From an uncultured Bacilli bacterium (lineage in GTDB: Bacteria > Bacillota_I > Bacilli_A > RF39 > UBA660), in assembly GCA_934163035.1 (NCBI GenBank), contig CAKPJX010000002.1, positions 62,001 to 126,000 on the forward strand: 64,000 nucleotides of DNA. The letters run 5' to 3'. Numbering within the stretch: the stretch's first letter is position 1; every line of letters begins with the position of its first letter. Shown here piece after piece: positions 42,478 to 52,256 of this stretch. The translations under genes were made by a program, and so were the position numbers. A model generated the notes under the pieces. The model saw nothing but the letters and a program-made list of their open reading frames with translations. It was not told where the DNA came from and made no database searches.

Positions 42478-44898
42478 CTAAACTTCACTAATATATTCAA
42501 GCAGTTTTAAGAATAAAGTGATATATTCTTTAGATAGCCCCTTCTTCCTCAATTTTCTAATTTCAACACGCTTACTACCTAAAGGAAGATTTCCAAACAT
42601 AATATCAGCTATATTTTCTTTCATATAAGTTTCAATCTTTAAATCCATCAAAATACTATTTACATCATCATTAATAAGTCTAATAGCATCTATCTCAATA
42701 TCCCTACCTTTACAATTAATTGTAAGCTGACCAACAGTAGGACAATTATTAATCTCAACAATAAAATCATTTCCATCTACATAATTAGTAACAGGTATCA
42801 TATCAGTATTAAAATATGCCGTAACATCAGTAGCTTGCTTAGTATTTCTAAAAACCATTTTATAATTACGTTTTAACGGAGCAATGCCACTTTTACCTTC
42901 AATTGCTCTGATTATAACAGTATAATTGTTCTTCAAATAGTTATAGTCAATTGATGTTTTAATATAATATCCATCTTTGTATAATGATGTAACTCCATCA
43001 TCTTCATATAATGTATATGTATTACTAACACCAGGGAAAATTTGAATTTCCATATCAGTTGGTAAAGCGGTATTATTATAGTCGCTTCTATTAGAAAGAG
43101 GAATAATTGAACCAGCATGCGCAAAAACAGGATAATCTTCATCTCTAAAGAATGACACATACTTCTTATTACCAGGAAACTTCTTTCCAGTTATAAAGTC
43201 ATACCAAATACCATTAGGCATAAAGAACCTATGTAAAGTTCTATTCATAATAGTATCTTTTTTATCTAAGATAGGACAAACCAATAATTGTGATCCAAAA
43301 TAATATTGATTTCTATAAAGTTCATCATCATAAACCCACATATAATTATAATAGAAAGGCTGAATAAGCGGTGTACCAGTTCTAGTATAATTATATGCTT
43401 CAGTATAAAGGTAAGGTATAAGTCTATGTCTAAGCCTTAAATAATCAGCCGCTATATTAGTTATTTTAGCGTCCCATAACCAAGGTTCCTTCTTATAATA
43501 TGGTCCCCTAGCACCATGGAAACGTAAAATAGGAGAAAAAGTACCAAGCTGAACATATCTAATATAAAGTTCTCCATCTTCTATACCGCCATGATTTCCC
43601 CCAACATCATGACTCCACCAACTAACACCAATATTTGCAGCATTAAGCAACATAAATGGTATTTTCCTTAAAGCCTCCCAGCTAACCTCACTAGAGCCAC
43701 CATAAAGTATTCCATATTTATGAGGTGCCATTATAGCTCCCCTAGATAAAAGCATTCCACGTTTAGAAGCATTTTTCTTCGAATCTAAAAACATATAATG
43801 ATTCAAAGACCACAAATTCGTAATGTTACTAATATCTCTATAATCATTCCAAAAAAAGTCAACACCAAGAGACTCTAATGGATGTAAAAAAGCCTTAAAC
43901 AATACATCTAACAATTGAGGATTTAAAGGATCAAATTTTATTAGTGTTGGCTGTGCTAATCCCATCAATTGCATAACTTGTTGATAATTTGATTCATGTG
44001 GATAAAATCCTTCAGTTGGATTGATACATAAACCTACTCTAACACCTCTCATATGAAATTGTTTAATCATTTCCTTAGGATTTCTTATCAAATTTCTATT
44101 AAATGTATATCCAGTTCTAAGTCCAGCATAAGAACCAACATCTCTAAAATGCCAATCATTATCAAATAACATTACCGCAATAGGAATTTTTTTTCTTTCG
44201 AAATTTTTAATCAAAGTATAAATATCCTGATCATTATACGAAAGGTTTCTACTCCACCAATTTCCAAAAGCATATCTTGGAGGTAACACAGGTGCACCAG
44301 TCAATTTAAAATAATCGTCTAAAGCATACCTAAAATCCTGATCATACATAAAAACATAAATATCAATATGATCTTTTGGTGAATCCGATAATGTACCATC
44401 TTCCATTATAACTTTACTATTACTATCATCTAAAGAAGCAAAACCATCCAGAGAATAAAGCCCCTTCATCATAAAATCCGGAACTCCAGCATCAACGCTA
44501 ACCATATTTCCTCTCAAATTTCTAGCCTCCGGATGACCATAGTACCAATCTTTCTGTCTATCCCTTTCCCTACTATTAAGAGTTATTTTTAAATTTTTCA
44601 TAGGATCTATACTAGAGCCAGTAAATGGTTGTTCCTTAGCGTATAATAATGAAAAAAACCTTGTATCAATTGATATTGCATTATTGTCCTGATTAAGATT
44701 AAAACTAGGTAATTTCAAATTCCTATTTATAACCAATTGTGTTGGTCTATCAACAAAACTTCCTGTCGGAGAATACTCAAGTCTAACAACACGCTCAGTC
44801 AAAACAGTAATCCGGTATTTATTACCAGAAACTATAGCCTTAGGATTTGCTTTACATCTAGGATAATTTAGTTCAAATTGTTTACCTAATGGATACAT
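42478..44898 (-). CDS. Glycoside hydrolase family 31 (alpha-glucosidase/alpha-xylosidase-like)
   Basis: The 806-residue protein has the GH31 layout: an N-terminal beta-sandwich (about residues 1-190), a TIM barrel starting with LPPRYAFGNWWSRNLSY, the nucleophile region GVDFFWNDYRD, and the acid/base loop WWSHDVGGNHGG followed by LYIRYVQLGTFSPILRFHGARG. Two beta-sandwich domains and a helical tail end it. There is no signal peptide, so it acts in the cytosol on alpha-glycosides taken up or stored. The nucleophile motif is not the usual W-x-D-M-N-E, so exact specificity is open. Promoter at 44927-44955. It lies upstream of the flippase operon but that has its own promoter. Confidence 0.92.
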   Translation of the reverse strand: MYPLGKQFELNYPRCKANPKAIVSGNKYRITVLTERVVRLEYSPTGSFVDRPTQLVINRNLKLPSFNLNQDNNAISIDTRFFSLLYAKEQPFTGSSIDPMKNLKITLNSRERDRQKDWYYGHPEARNLRGNMVSVDAGVPDFMMKGLYSLDGFASLDDSNSKVIMEDGTLSDSPKDHIDIYVFMYDQDFRYALDDYFKLTGAPVLPPRYAFGNWWSRNLSYNDQDIYTLIKNFERKKIPIAVMLFDNDWHFRDVGSYAGLRTGYTFNRNLIRNPKEMIKQFHMRGVRVGLCINPTEGFYPHESNYQQVMQLMGLAQPTLIKFDPLNPQLLDVLFKAFLHPLESLGVDFFWNDYRDISNITNLWSLNHYMFLDSKKNASKRGMLLSRGAIMAPHKYGILYGGSSEVSWEALRKIPFMLLNAANIGVSWWSHDVGGNHGGIEDGELYIRYVQLGTFSPILRFHGARGPYYKKEPWLWDAKITNIAADYLRLRHRLIPYLYTEAYNYTRTGTPLIQPFYYNYMWVYDDELYRNQYYFGSQLLVCPILDKKDTIMNRTLHRFFMPNGIWYDFITGKKFPGNKKYVSFFRDEDYPVFAHAGSIIPLSNRSDYNNTALPTDMEIQIFPGVSNTYTLYEDDGVTSLYKDGYYIKTSIDYNYLKNNYTVIIRAIEGKSGIAPLKRNYKMVFRNTKQATDVTAYFNTDMIPVTNYVDGNDFIVEINNCPTVGQLTINCKGRDIEIDAIRLINDDVNSILMDLKIETYMKENIADIMFGNLPLGSKRVEIRKLRKKGLSKEYITLFLKLLEYISEV

Positions 44899-44926
44899 GC
44901 CAACACCTTCCTATTATTCTAGTAAC

Positions 44927-44955
44927 ATAATATCACAAATATAAAAATATTCCAA
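44927..44955 (-). promoter_or_regulatory. Promoter of the GH31 gene
   Basis: Minus strand: -35 TTGGAA, 17-base spacer, -10 TATTAT with TGTGA before it. It is 29 bases upstream of the start, which has AGGAAGGTG. Confidence 0.7.
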
Positions 44956-44970
44956 TATAAAAATTATTCA

Positions 44971-45006
44971 AAAAAAAAGAGATTATTTTTCTTTTACAAA
45001 TCTCTT
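44971..45006 (-). terminator. Terminator of ndk
   Basis: Minus strand AAGAGATT (45006-44999) pairs with AATCTCTT (44984-44977) around a 14-base loop, followed by a long T-run; it includes the last codons of ndk. Confidence 0.75.
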
Positions 45007-45399
45007 AATCTCTTTTTCAGCATTCTTAACCGAATCTGAAGCATGAATTGCATTATACATTTTATTAGTACCATATTTACCTCTAATTGTCCATTCAGGT
45101 GCCAAAGAACTATCTGTAGGACCAACTAAATGTCTAACCCTGCTAACAGCATTTTCTCCAGTTACTACCAAAATAGCAACATCATCAGACAACATATAAT
45201 CACGAAGATCTGGATAAAATCCCATATTAATAATATGTGCATAGTGCTCATTTAAAGTTTCTGCATCAAGTCTTCTAGTGTCCTCATATGTAACATCTAA
45301 CCCTTCATCTAAAAATGTATCAACAATTTCTTCATAATGTTCCATACCATCTGGTTTAACAATAACCAAAGTAGATTCAATAACTTGTTTAAAACTCAT
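44983..45399 (-). CDS. ndk: Nucleoside diphosphate kinase
   Basis: The enzyme passes a phosphate from ATP to other NDPs through a phospho-His. The 138-residue protein has STLVIVKPDG at the start, RHLVGPTDSSLAPEWTIRGKYG for the nucleotide-binding loop, and the active-site His in NAIHASDSVKNAEKEI. It is somewhat divergent (for example HAS in place of HGS, and the tail of the phosphate loop with PEW for PGT). A complete gene with AGGAGG upstream and its own terminator. Confidence 0.92.
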   Translation of the reverse strand: MSFKQVIESTLVIVKPDGMEHYEEIVDTFLDEGLDVTYEDTRRLDAETLNEHYAHIINMGFYPDLRDYMLSDDVAILVVTGENAVSRVRHLVGPTDSSLAPEWTIRGKYGTNKMYNAIHASDSVKNAEKEIKRFVKEK

Positions 45400-45447
45400 T
45401 CATATTCCTCCTAGTGCAAGATATAATAACGTATAATGTTAAAAATA

Positions 45448-46575
45448 TCAATCTTTATCTAAAAACATTGCATAATACTCTTCATAGGAAATGTCATTAT
45501 CATATATATACTTTGCTATATCAACTCCAACATATCTATAATGCCACGGCTCATATCTAAAACCAGTTATACTTTCATACTTTTTTGGAAAGCGTAAAAT
45601 AAAACCATATTTATAAGCATTTTCTAGCATCCAAGTATATTCTTTAGAATTAGCAAAAATATTTGATGAACGACTTCCAACATCAAAAGATAGTCCCGTT
45701 TCATGTTCAGAAAAACCAGGTTTAGCCATATATTTATTTACATAGTTATCACCATACAATTTTTGATATTGAGTGCAAAGTTCCTCTTGATCATTATATG
45801 ATCTATAACTAGAGTTAATAACTAAATCAAGTCCATCCTTTGAAGCAGCATTATACATCTTAATAAAAGCATCAAGTGCTTTTTTTGAAGCAAAATGCCC
45901 CTCACCATTAGTATATTTTTTATCAATCTTAACTAGGTCACTAGCAACCATATCCTTATTAATACTATAGTGCTTATTAACTAGCATATCATAAGAAAAT
46001 TTATTAACCAAAACAGGATTACTATAATCATCATTATCCATACCTAAATTAACATATAATACTGTTGTTTTTTCATCCTCACCAGTCTCATCAGAATACT
46101 TAACATATCGATCATAATATTTAAGTTTAGCATAATCTATAGAATAAAATTCCTCTAAGTATTGAATCTTTTTTCTTTTAGCAAATTCACTAACATCTTC
46201 ATCATTACCATGAGCTAATATTAAATTGATATTATTATTACTGTAACCCTTAGATATCAATGCATTAATATTTTTAATAAGATTTTTGTGATCATAATAT
46301 TTAATTTTAGAATAACTATCCAAATTACTCTCTTTAAAGTCACCACTTTCAAATGCTTTATTTAAAGTTCTATTTTCTCCAATAGATACAACATATTTTT
46401 TATTAAAAGTTACTAATATCTTTTTACTAGCAACGCTACTATATCCTAATGATGTTAAACTATGTATTTGGTAAAGATAAAATAAAAGCATACATAAAAA
46501 TATTATAATTATTGCTAATAAAATCTTTTCTACTATTATAAACGGTTTTTTCAATCTTAATTTCTTTTTTACCAT
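45448..46575 (-). CDS. Membrane-anchored D-alanyl-D-alanine carboxypeptidase (VanY/M15B family)
   Basis: The enzyme trims the last D-Ala from peptidoglycan stem peptides. The 375-residue protein has an N-terminal signal anchor (about residues 15-37). A less conserved extracellular spacer (about 40-210) is followed by the peptidase. Zinc ligands and catalytic residues are visible in KPGFSEHETGLSFDVG (S-x-H-x-x-G-x-x-x-D) and GFRYEPWHYRYVG (E-x-W-H). SSYRSYNDQEELCTQYQKLYG matches the conserved S-x-Y-R segment. Single gene, 49 bases upstream of ndk in transcription order; possibly co-transcribed with it. Confidence 0.93.
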   Translation of the reverse strand: MVKKKLRLKKPFIIVEKILLAIIIIFLCMLLFYLYQIHSLTSLGYSSVASKKILVTFNKKYVVSIGENRTLNKAFESGDFKESNLDSYSKIKYYDHKNLIKNINALISKGYSNNNINLILAHGNDEDVSEFAKRKKIQYLEEFYSIDYAKLKYYDRYVKYSDETGEDEKTTVLYVNLGMDNDDYSNPVLVNKFSYDMLVNKHYSINKDMVASDLVKIDKKYTNGEGHFASKKALDAFIKMYNAASKDGLDLVINSSYRSYNDQEELCTQYQKLYGDNYVNKYMAKPGFSEHETGLSFDVGSRSSNIFANSKEYTWMLENAYKYGFILRFPKKYESITGFRYEPWHYRYVGVDIAKYIYDNDISYEEYYAMFLDKD

Positions 46576-46685
46576 TTACTTCACCTACTATAACAAGTAT
46601 ATAATATAAAAGTTAAAAAATAAACTCTATTATTAACATAAAACGAAATAAATGATAAAATTAATCACAAAGGAATGATACTAAA

Positions 46686-47624
46686 ATGGAAAATAAATTT
46701 AAATATTCAAACAGTAATAAAAGATATCACACATTAGACTATTTCTATAAAACAAAATTTAATTCAAAAGTATTTAAAGTAAGTTTAGATGCTAATTTTT
46801 CATGTCCAAATATTGATGGAACAAAAGGTTTTGGTGGCTGTATATATTGTTCTAAAATGGGTAGTGGAGAGTTTGCTGGAAATAAAAGCAAACCAGTTGA
46901 AGAGCAATTCATAGAAGTACGAAATATGATGCTTAAAAAATGGCCAAAAGCTAAGTATATTGGTTATTTTCAAGCACACACTAACACATATGCTCCAGTT
47001 CCAACTTTAAAAAATGTTTATGAAAAAATATTAAAACAAAAAGATGTCATTGGCCTAAATATAGCAACAAGACCAGATGCCATAACAGATGAATGCCTTG
47101 AATATTTAAGCAATCTAAACAAAAAAACATACTTAACAATAGAGCTAGGTCTACAAACAACAAAAGAAGAAACTTCAAAATTAATAAATAGATGTCACAC
47201 ACTAGAATGTTTTGAAGTAATGGTTCATAAACTTAGAGAAAAAAATATTAGCGTAGTAGTCCATATTATAAATGGTCTACCATATGAAACTAAAGAAGAC
47301 ATGTTAAACACAGTAAAATATATTAATAATCTAGATATTCAAGGTATAAAGATACACATGCTAAGCATCCTAAAGAATACAGCTTTAGAAAAATTATATG
47401 AAAAAGAAAAATTTCATATTCTAACAAAAGAAGAATATATTGACATTGTAGTAGAACAATTAGAATATTTAAGACCAGAAATAGTAATAAATAGAATAAC
47501 TGGTGATCCTAAGAAAGAAGACTTAATTGAACCAACCTGGTTACTAAAAAAATTCTGTGTACTAAATGATATTGATAAAGAAATGAAAAGAAGAGACACA
47601 TATCAAGGAAGTAAATTAGACTAA
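46686..47624 (+). CDS. ytqA: YtqA-like radical SAM protein (TIGR01212 family)
   Basis: The 312-residue protein binds a [4Fe-4S] cluster with the family-specific spacing in FSCPNIDGTKGFGGCIYCS (C-x11-C-x2-C). YFQAHTNTYAPVPTLKNVYEKIL and the SAM-binding region GLNIATRPDAITDE, LTIELGLQTTKEET and HIINGLPYETKEDML follow the pattern of Elp3-like radical SAM proteins. The substrate is unknown; in Bacillus ytqA is paired with the methyltransferase gene ytqB in the leuS region, but ytqB is not seen here. AAAGGAATGAT precedes the ATG. Single gene. Confidence 0.9.
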   Translation: MENKFKYSNSNKRYHTLDYFYKTKFNSKVFKVSLDANFSCPNIDGTKGFGGCIYCSKMGSGEFAGNKSKPVEEQFIEVRNMMLKKWPKAKYIGYFQAHTNTYAPVPTLKNVYEKILKQKDVIGLNIATRPDAITDECLEYLSNLNKKTYLTIELGLQTTKEETSKLINRCHTLECFEVMVHKLREKNISVVVHIINGLPYETKEDMLNTVKYINNLDIQGIKIHMLSILKNTALEKLYEKEKFHILTKEEYIDIVVEQLEYLRPEIVINRITGDPKKEDLIEPTWLLKKFCVLNDIDKEMKRRDTYQGSKLD

Positions 47625-47742
47625 ACTTTTCCATGACCACAGTTCCATAAAAACTACCATGCTAAAAACACACTAATATTAAGCAAATATTTGTACACAC
47701 AATACTTAAAAATAGCATTTTTTACAAATTCTAAAATTCTCC

Positions 47743-47771
47743 TTGTTAACAGAATAAAAATATAATATAAT
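47743..47771 (+). promoter_or_regulatory. Sigma-A promoter of the Ig-like membrane protein gene
   Basis: TTGTTA, 17-base spacer, TATAAT (47766-47771), 25 bases upstream of the start codon; AGAGGAG is the ribosome site. Confidence 0.75.
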
Positions 47772-47795
47772 TATTAAAGATAGAGGAGTAAAAAT

Positions 47796-48512
47796 ATGGC
47801 AAAGTTAACTAGTAAAGATTCAAAAATAATAGCAATAGCTTTAACTGCCTGGGGAATTATATTTATTGGTAGTGGTTACACAATAAAGGCAATGGATAAA
47901 CCTGTAAAAGTAACTAAAACAAAATTAGAAATAGTTCAAAGACGTGTTTCTCAGAAAAAAACAAATGAATTAAAATTAAAAGACATAGAACTAGAGATAA
48001 ATACACCACTAAGTCTTGATATAAAAGACTATTTAGATAACGCTGAAGAGATTGACAACGAAACAATAAAAAGTTTAAAGCTCGATACATCAATGGTAAA
48101 TATTACAGAAGCTGGAACATATAAGTACACCATAACTTTTAAGAAAAAAAAGTATAGTGGCAATTGTACTATTAAAGAAAAGCCATTACCAAATCTTGAA
48201 TTAAAATTAAACAATTTAAAATTACCTAGAGGTTCTTCACTTTCAACAGATTTATCAGTATATATATCACAGACTTTAGAAGAAGATGTAAAAAAGAACA
48301 TCATTCTAGATCTATCAGCTGTTTCAACTACAGAAACTGGAATATATCAATATACAGTAACCTACAATAATCGACTTTATACTGGAACAATAGAAGTTTA
48401 CGAACCACAAACTAAAGTTATAACGCCAAACATTCCGAAGGATGAAGAAAATAACCAAGAAGATAAAAGTAAGGATGATTCAGAGCAAACTGAAAAAGAG
48501 GAAGAAAAATAA
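47796..48512 (+). CDS. Membrane-anchored protein with two small Ig-like domains
   Basis: The 238-residue protein has an N-terminal signal anchor (about residues 10-30, IIAIALTAWGIIFIGSGYTI). Two similar beta-sandwich modules follow (about 55-130 and 131-205); each ends with the same pattern: ITEAGTYKYTITFKKKKYSG and TTETGIYQYTVTYNNRLYTG. The C-terminus is an acidic Glu/Lys/Asp tail. The modules resemble the last domain of the PBP at the window start (NTAGKYPITCTFEYNKKEY), so this organism uses them on several envelope proteins. Function unknown; probably structural or binding. Confidence 0.75.
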   Translation: MAKLTSKDSKIIAIALTAWGIIFIGSGYTIKAMDKPVKVTKTKLEIVQRRVSQKKTNELKLKDIELEINTPLSLDIKDYLDNAEEIDNETIKSLKLDTSMVNITEAGTYKYTITFKKKKYSGNCTIKEKPLPNLELKLNNLKLPRGSSLSTDLSVYISQTLEEDVKKNIILDLSAVSTTETGIYQYTVTYNNRLYTGTIEVYEPQTKVITPNIPKDEENNQEDKSKDDSEQTEKEEEK

Positions 48513-48546
48513 GTACTATTACATACATAACAGTACTTATTTTTTT
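48507..48546 (+). terminator. Bidirectional terminator between the Ig-like gene and fhs
   Basis: AAATAAGTACT (48507-48517) pairs perfectly with AGTACTTATTT (48532-48542) and is followed by T residues in both directions. It overlaps the stop of the plus-strand gene and lies just after the stop of fhs. Confidence 0.88.
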
Positions 48547-48551
48547 ATAGT

Positions 48552-50138
48552 TTAACTAATACCTATTATTTTTCCATCAACAAAATCAATATGCCCATAA
48601 TTAGGTTTTGCCGGTAATCCAGGCATCGTCATAATATTACCTAGAAAAATAGTAATAAAACCAGCACCATTGTAAAGTTGAACATCCCTAACATGAACAA
48701 TAAAATCAACTGGTGCGCCTAATTTTTTAGCATTGTCTGAAAAGGAATATTGTGTTTTAGCTACACAAATAGGAAGATTGCGTATATTATTTTGTTCTAA
48801 ATAATCTATTTTTTTATTAGCTAAATCACTATAAGTAACATCAGTGGCTCTATATATTTCACAGCAAATAGTTCTAATTTTATTTCTAATCGATTCATTA
48901 TCTTTATATAATAGTTTAAAGTTGGAACTACTATCACAAAGTTCAACAACTTTACTCGCTAAAGAAATAGCACCAGTTCCACCATCAACATAAGAACTTG
49001 AAACTTCACAACAAACATTCATTTTATTGCAATAATCCACAACAGTCTTAATTTCAAAATCAGTATCAGCTGCATATTTATTTAAACATACAACTATATT
49101 CACTCCATATTTCCTTAAATTTTCGATATGCCTTTTCAAATTAGATAAACCATCTATTAATTCATTATTTTTACCATTATATTTAAGTGCCTTTACAGTG
49201 GCAACTAAAACTACACAGTCAGGTTTTAAGTCTGCCACTCTACATTTGATATCAAAAAACTTCTCAGCACCTAAATCAGCACCAAATCCAGCTTCCGTAA
49301 CAACATAATCAGAAAATGATAAAGCAAGTTTAGTTGCAACAACACTATTACATCCATGAGCTATATTAGCAAAAGGTCCACCATGAAGAATAACAGGAGT
49401 ATGTTCAAGAGTTTGCACTAAATTAGGTTTAAAAGCATCTTTTAAAATAACAGTTAAAGCACCTTGAATATTTAAATCTTTAGCATAAATCATCTCACCT
49501 TTACTATTGTAGCCAATAACAATATTTGAAAGTCTATTCTTTAAATCATCCAAAGAATCTGCCAAACAAAATAAAGCCATTATCTCACTAGCAGCAGTTA
49601 TACAAAAAGAATCATCTCTACCAGATATAGCAATATTTCTAAGTGCCCTATCATTAACGTCCATACATCTATTAAAAATAACTTTTTGAATATCCAATTC
49701 ATTACCGTGAAATATATGATTATCAATAGCTGCACTCAAAAGATTATTAGCAGATGTAATGGCATGAAAATCACCAGTAAAATGCAAATTAATGTTCTCC
49801 ATAGGTATAATTTGACTTCGTCCACCACCAGTTGCTCCACCCTTAATACCAAATACTGGCCCCATAGAAGGCTGTCTTAAAGTAATACATACTCCTTTTC
49901 CAATACTATTAAGTGCATCACCTAATCCAATACTAACTGTGGTTTTACCCTCACCATAAGGTGTAGGATTAATTGCTGTAACTAATATCAGTTTACCAAC
50001 CTTATCCTTATATACTCTATTAATTTTTGCCATCTTACTTCCATACAAAACAAGATCATCATCAGTTAAACCAATTTTTCTAGCAATATCTTTAATATTA
50101 ACAATAGGAACACTTCTAGCAATTTCAAGATCTGTCAT
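48552..50138 (-). CDS. fhs: Formate-tetrahydrofolate ligase
   Basis: The enzyme makes 10-formyl-THF from formate, ATP and THF, feeding purine synthesis and fMet-tRNA. The 528 residues are slightly shorter than usual (about 555). The ATP motif TPYGEGKTTVSIGL, the conserved LRQPSMGPVFGIKGGATGGG stretch, NLHFTGDFHAITSANNLL and VVTEAGFGADLGAEKFF are intact. With glyA at 61 kb it indicates a one-carbon pathway that can run from serine or formate. No THF riboswitch is evident in the 196-base leader region. Promoter at 50165-50193. Confidence 0.97.
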   Translation of the reverse strand: MTDLEIARSVPIVNIKDIARKIGLTDDDLVLYGSKMAKINRVYKDKVGKLILVTAINPTPYGEGKTTVSIGLGDALNSIGKGVCITLRQPSMGPVFGIKGGATGGGRSQIIPMENINLHFTGDFHAITSANNLLSAAIDNHIFHGNELDIQKVIFNRCMDVNDRALRNIAISGRDDSFCITAASEIMALFCLADSLDDLKNRLSNIVIGYNSKGEMIYAKDLNIQGALTVILKDAFKPNLVQTLEHTPVILHGGPFANIAHGCNSVVATKLALSFSDYVVTEAGFGADLGAEKFFDIKCRVADLKPDCVVLVATVKALKYNGKNNELIDGLSNLKRHIENLRKYGVNIVVCLNKYAADTDFEIKTVVDYCNKMNVCCEVSSSYVDGGTGAISLASKVVELCDSSSNFKLLYKDNESIRNKIRTICCEIYRATDVTYSDLANKKIDYLEQNNIRNLPICVAKTQYSFSDNAKKLGAPVDFIVHVRDVQLYNGAGFITIFLGNIMTMPGLPAKPNYGHIDFVDGKIIGIS

Positions 50139-50164
50139 AATCTCACCTCTTCTTTATATAGTAT

Positions 50165-50193
50165 ATTATATAATAAACAATCAAACTTGTCAT
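50165..50193 (-). promoter_or_regulatory. Sigma-A promoter of fhs
   Basis: Minus strand: -35 ATGACA, 17-base spacer, -10 TATAAT, 27 bases upstream of the fhs start (ribosome site AGAGGTGAG). Confidence 0.75.
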
Positions 50194-50334
50194 TTTAATA
50201 ATAAAATCAGACAAATTTTACTTTTTCCACAATACTTTTTAAAAATCTATAAACTATAAATACAGAATTTTATAAATCTCCCATTTGCAATAAAATAAAC
50301 TTAATGATAAGCTTCCTCTCGACAAGGAGGAAAT

Positions 50335-51762
50335 ATGAAAAAATTTATTTTAATATTAGTAGCAGCATTAATAACAATAGCACATATCGATGTTCAAGCA
50401 AATAATGAAAAATTTTATGAAGGAGAATATATAAGGGGAATATGGGTAAATAGAATTACTCCAGATAAAGTAAAATACTATAATCAATTTAGAGTACAAA
50501 GACAGCAAGGTTCAAATAATTTTGCATACTGTTTAGAACCATTTATACCAGTTAATGAAAACGAAATGTACAACTCATCAACAAGGCCAGACAATCTAAC
50601 AGAAGAGCAAATAAAAAGAGTATCATCAATTGCACATTTTGGTTATAATTATAAAAATCACTATGATATAAAGTGGTATGCCATAACGCAGCTAATGATT
50701 TGGAGAACAGTTATGCCAAATGGAGATTTTTATTTCACAGATAGACTTAATGGTAATAGGACTGATATATATCAAGATGAAATAGACGAAATAAATAATC
50801 TAATAAATAATTATGAAATAACTCCTAGTTTTAGTAATAAAACATTTAATTACGTTGTTGGAGAAGATATAACTATAATAGATTACAACAATATATTAAA
50901 TAATTACTCTATCAACAATAATATTGCCAAAATAGAAAATAACAAATTAAAAATAGATAGTTCAAAAAAAGGAACTTATAGTTTTACATTAGAAAGAAAA
51001 GACAGATATTATAATAAACCAATAATTTTTTATAATTCACAAAGCAGTCAAAATTTAATGGAAACAGGAGACTTAAATCCCATAATTACAAAGTTAAACA
51101 TAAATATAGATGAAACAGATATAATAATTAACAAGCTAGATTATGATAATAATTCTAAAGAAAATAGTGGAGAAGCTAAACTAGAAGGTGCAATATATGA
51201 AATTTTAAATGAAAAAATGGAAGTAGTAAAAGAGATAGAAATAGATGAATACTCTACTGCCGAAATTAAAAATTTAACATACCAAAAATATTATATAAGA
51301 GAAAAAAAAGCTGGTATTGGTTATCAATTAGATGATAAAATTTATGAATTTGAACTAAGCAAAAAAAGGCCATCTATAGAGTTAAATTTAACCAACAAAG
51401 TAATAAAAGCAAAAGTTATTATAAATAAAGTATATCAAAATGAAGATGGCATATACAATGAAGGCAATGCCTCGTTTGAAATATATAATAAAGGAGGAAA
51501 ATTAATTAAAACAGTTATAACAGATGAAAATGGCCAAATCGAAATAGAATTACCATATGGAGAATACATGATAAAACAAACAACAACAATTACAGGATAT
51601 GAAATAGTAAAACCATTTAATATAAAAATAGATTCTACCAAAGACAAATTTTTTGAATTAATAGATTACAAAATTAAGGTTCCAAATACAGGCCTAAATA
51701 GAAATATTATAACTGATTTAATTAAGACATTATTAATAATACTATGTTCAAAAAGTTTATAA
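50335..51762 (+). CDS. Sortase-anchored surface adhesin with thioester domain and two Cna-B domains
   Basis: The 475-residue protein has a signal peptide (residues 1-22). A thioester domain (about 25-165) has the reactive Cys in FAYCLEPF and the Gln in YAITQLMIW; such domains form a Cys-Gln thioester that bonds covalently to host or surface amines. A short beta-rich linker follows. Two Cna-B/SpaA-like domains follow: in the first, INKLDYD and YYIREKKAGIGYQ supply the Lys and Glu for an isopeptide bond; in the second the Glu position is Gln (YMIKQTTTITGYE). The cell-wall sorting motif is VPNTG (residues 449-453) with a short hydrophobic end and little positive tail (ILCSKSL). The sortase gene overlaps its 3' end. 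AAGGAGG precedes the ATG. Confidence 0.88.
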   Translation: MKKFILILVAALITIAHIDVQANNEKFYEGEYIRGIWVNRITPDKVKYYNQFRVQRQQGSNNFAYCLEPFIPVNENEMYNSSTRPDNLTEEQIKRVSSIAHFGYNYKNHYDIKWYAITQLMIWRTVMPNGDFYFTDRLNGNRTDIYQDEIDEINNLINNYEITPSFSNKTFNYVVGEDITIIDYNNILNNYSINNNIAKIENNKLKIDSSKKGTYSFTLERKDRYYNKPIIFYNSQSSQNLMETGDLNPIITKLNINIDETDIIINKLDYDNNSKENSGEAKLEGAIYEILNEKMEVVKEIEIDEYSTAEIKNLTYQKYYIREKKAGIGYQLDDKIYEFELSKKRPSIELNLTNKVIKAKVIINKVYQNEDGIYNEGNASFEIYNKGGKLIKTVITDENGQIEIELPYGEYMIKQTTTITGYEIVKPFNIKIDSTKDKFFELIDYKIKVPNTGLNRNIITDLIKTLLIILCSKSL

Positions 51763-52256
51763 TAATTTTAATAATAGCCTTATTCTTGTCAACAACAAAC
51801 TATAACAAAGTATCTAATAAAATCAACAAGTCAGTCTCAAGAAATAAGATAGAATATAATTATATAGAACAAAAAGAAAAGGTCATTGGAAGCATCTTTA
51901 TAGAAAAAATAAAAGTAAATAATAATTTATATGATATTAAAAATCCCTATAATAATGTTGATAAAAATGTAACTATTCTCTACAAAGATAATAATACTAT
52001 AGTTTTAGCCGCACATTCCGGAACTGAAAAAGTATCATACTTTAAAAACTTAAATAAATTAAAAGCAAATGACGAGGTAATCGTTAATATCAACAATAAA
52101 ATAGATAGATACATAGTTGAAGATATCTGGGAAGAAGAAAAAAATGGAACTATAAATTTTAAAAAAGAAGAAAAGGAACAGCTAATTTTAACTACATGTA
52201 GTCCAGATAATAAAAAAAGACAATTAGTAGTAAGTTGCACAAAAAAAGAGCCTTAA
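51744..52256 (+). CDS. Dedicated sortase (class D-like)
   Basis: The 170-residue transpeptidase cuts the sorting signal and links the protein to the wall. It has an N-terminal anchor helix (residues 4-16) and the catalytic triad His91 (LAAHSG), Cys152 (LILTTCSP) and Arg159 (KKRQLVVSC), all in correct spacing. The size and the TTCSP motif are closest to class D. The gene overlaps the adhesin gene by 19 bases, so the two are translationally coupled and the VPNTG protein is the clear substrate. No other sorting-signal protein is in the window. Confidence 0.92.
   Translation: MFKKFIIILIIALFLSTTNYNKVSNKINKSVSRNKIEYNYIEQKEKVIGSIFIEKIKVNNNLYDIKNPYNNVDKNVTILYKDNNTIVLAAHSGTEKVSYFKNLNKLKANDEVIVNINNKIDRYIVEDIWEEEKNGTINFKKEEKEQLILTTCSPDNKKRQLVVSCTKKEP

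Noticed and set aside
42366..42500. The 45-residue upstream extension of the second flippase
   Set aside because: A strong promoter (42405-42433) lies within it, and it has no similarity to YtgP/SpoVB N-termini.
50139..50334. A THF or purine riboswitch in the fhs leader
   Set aside because: The fhs transcript would start within about 20 bases of the ribosome site, leaving no room for an aptamer.
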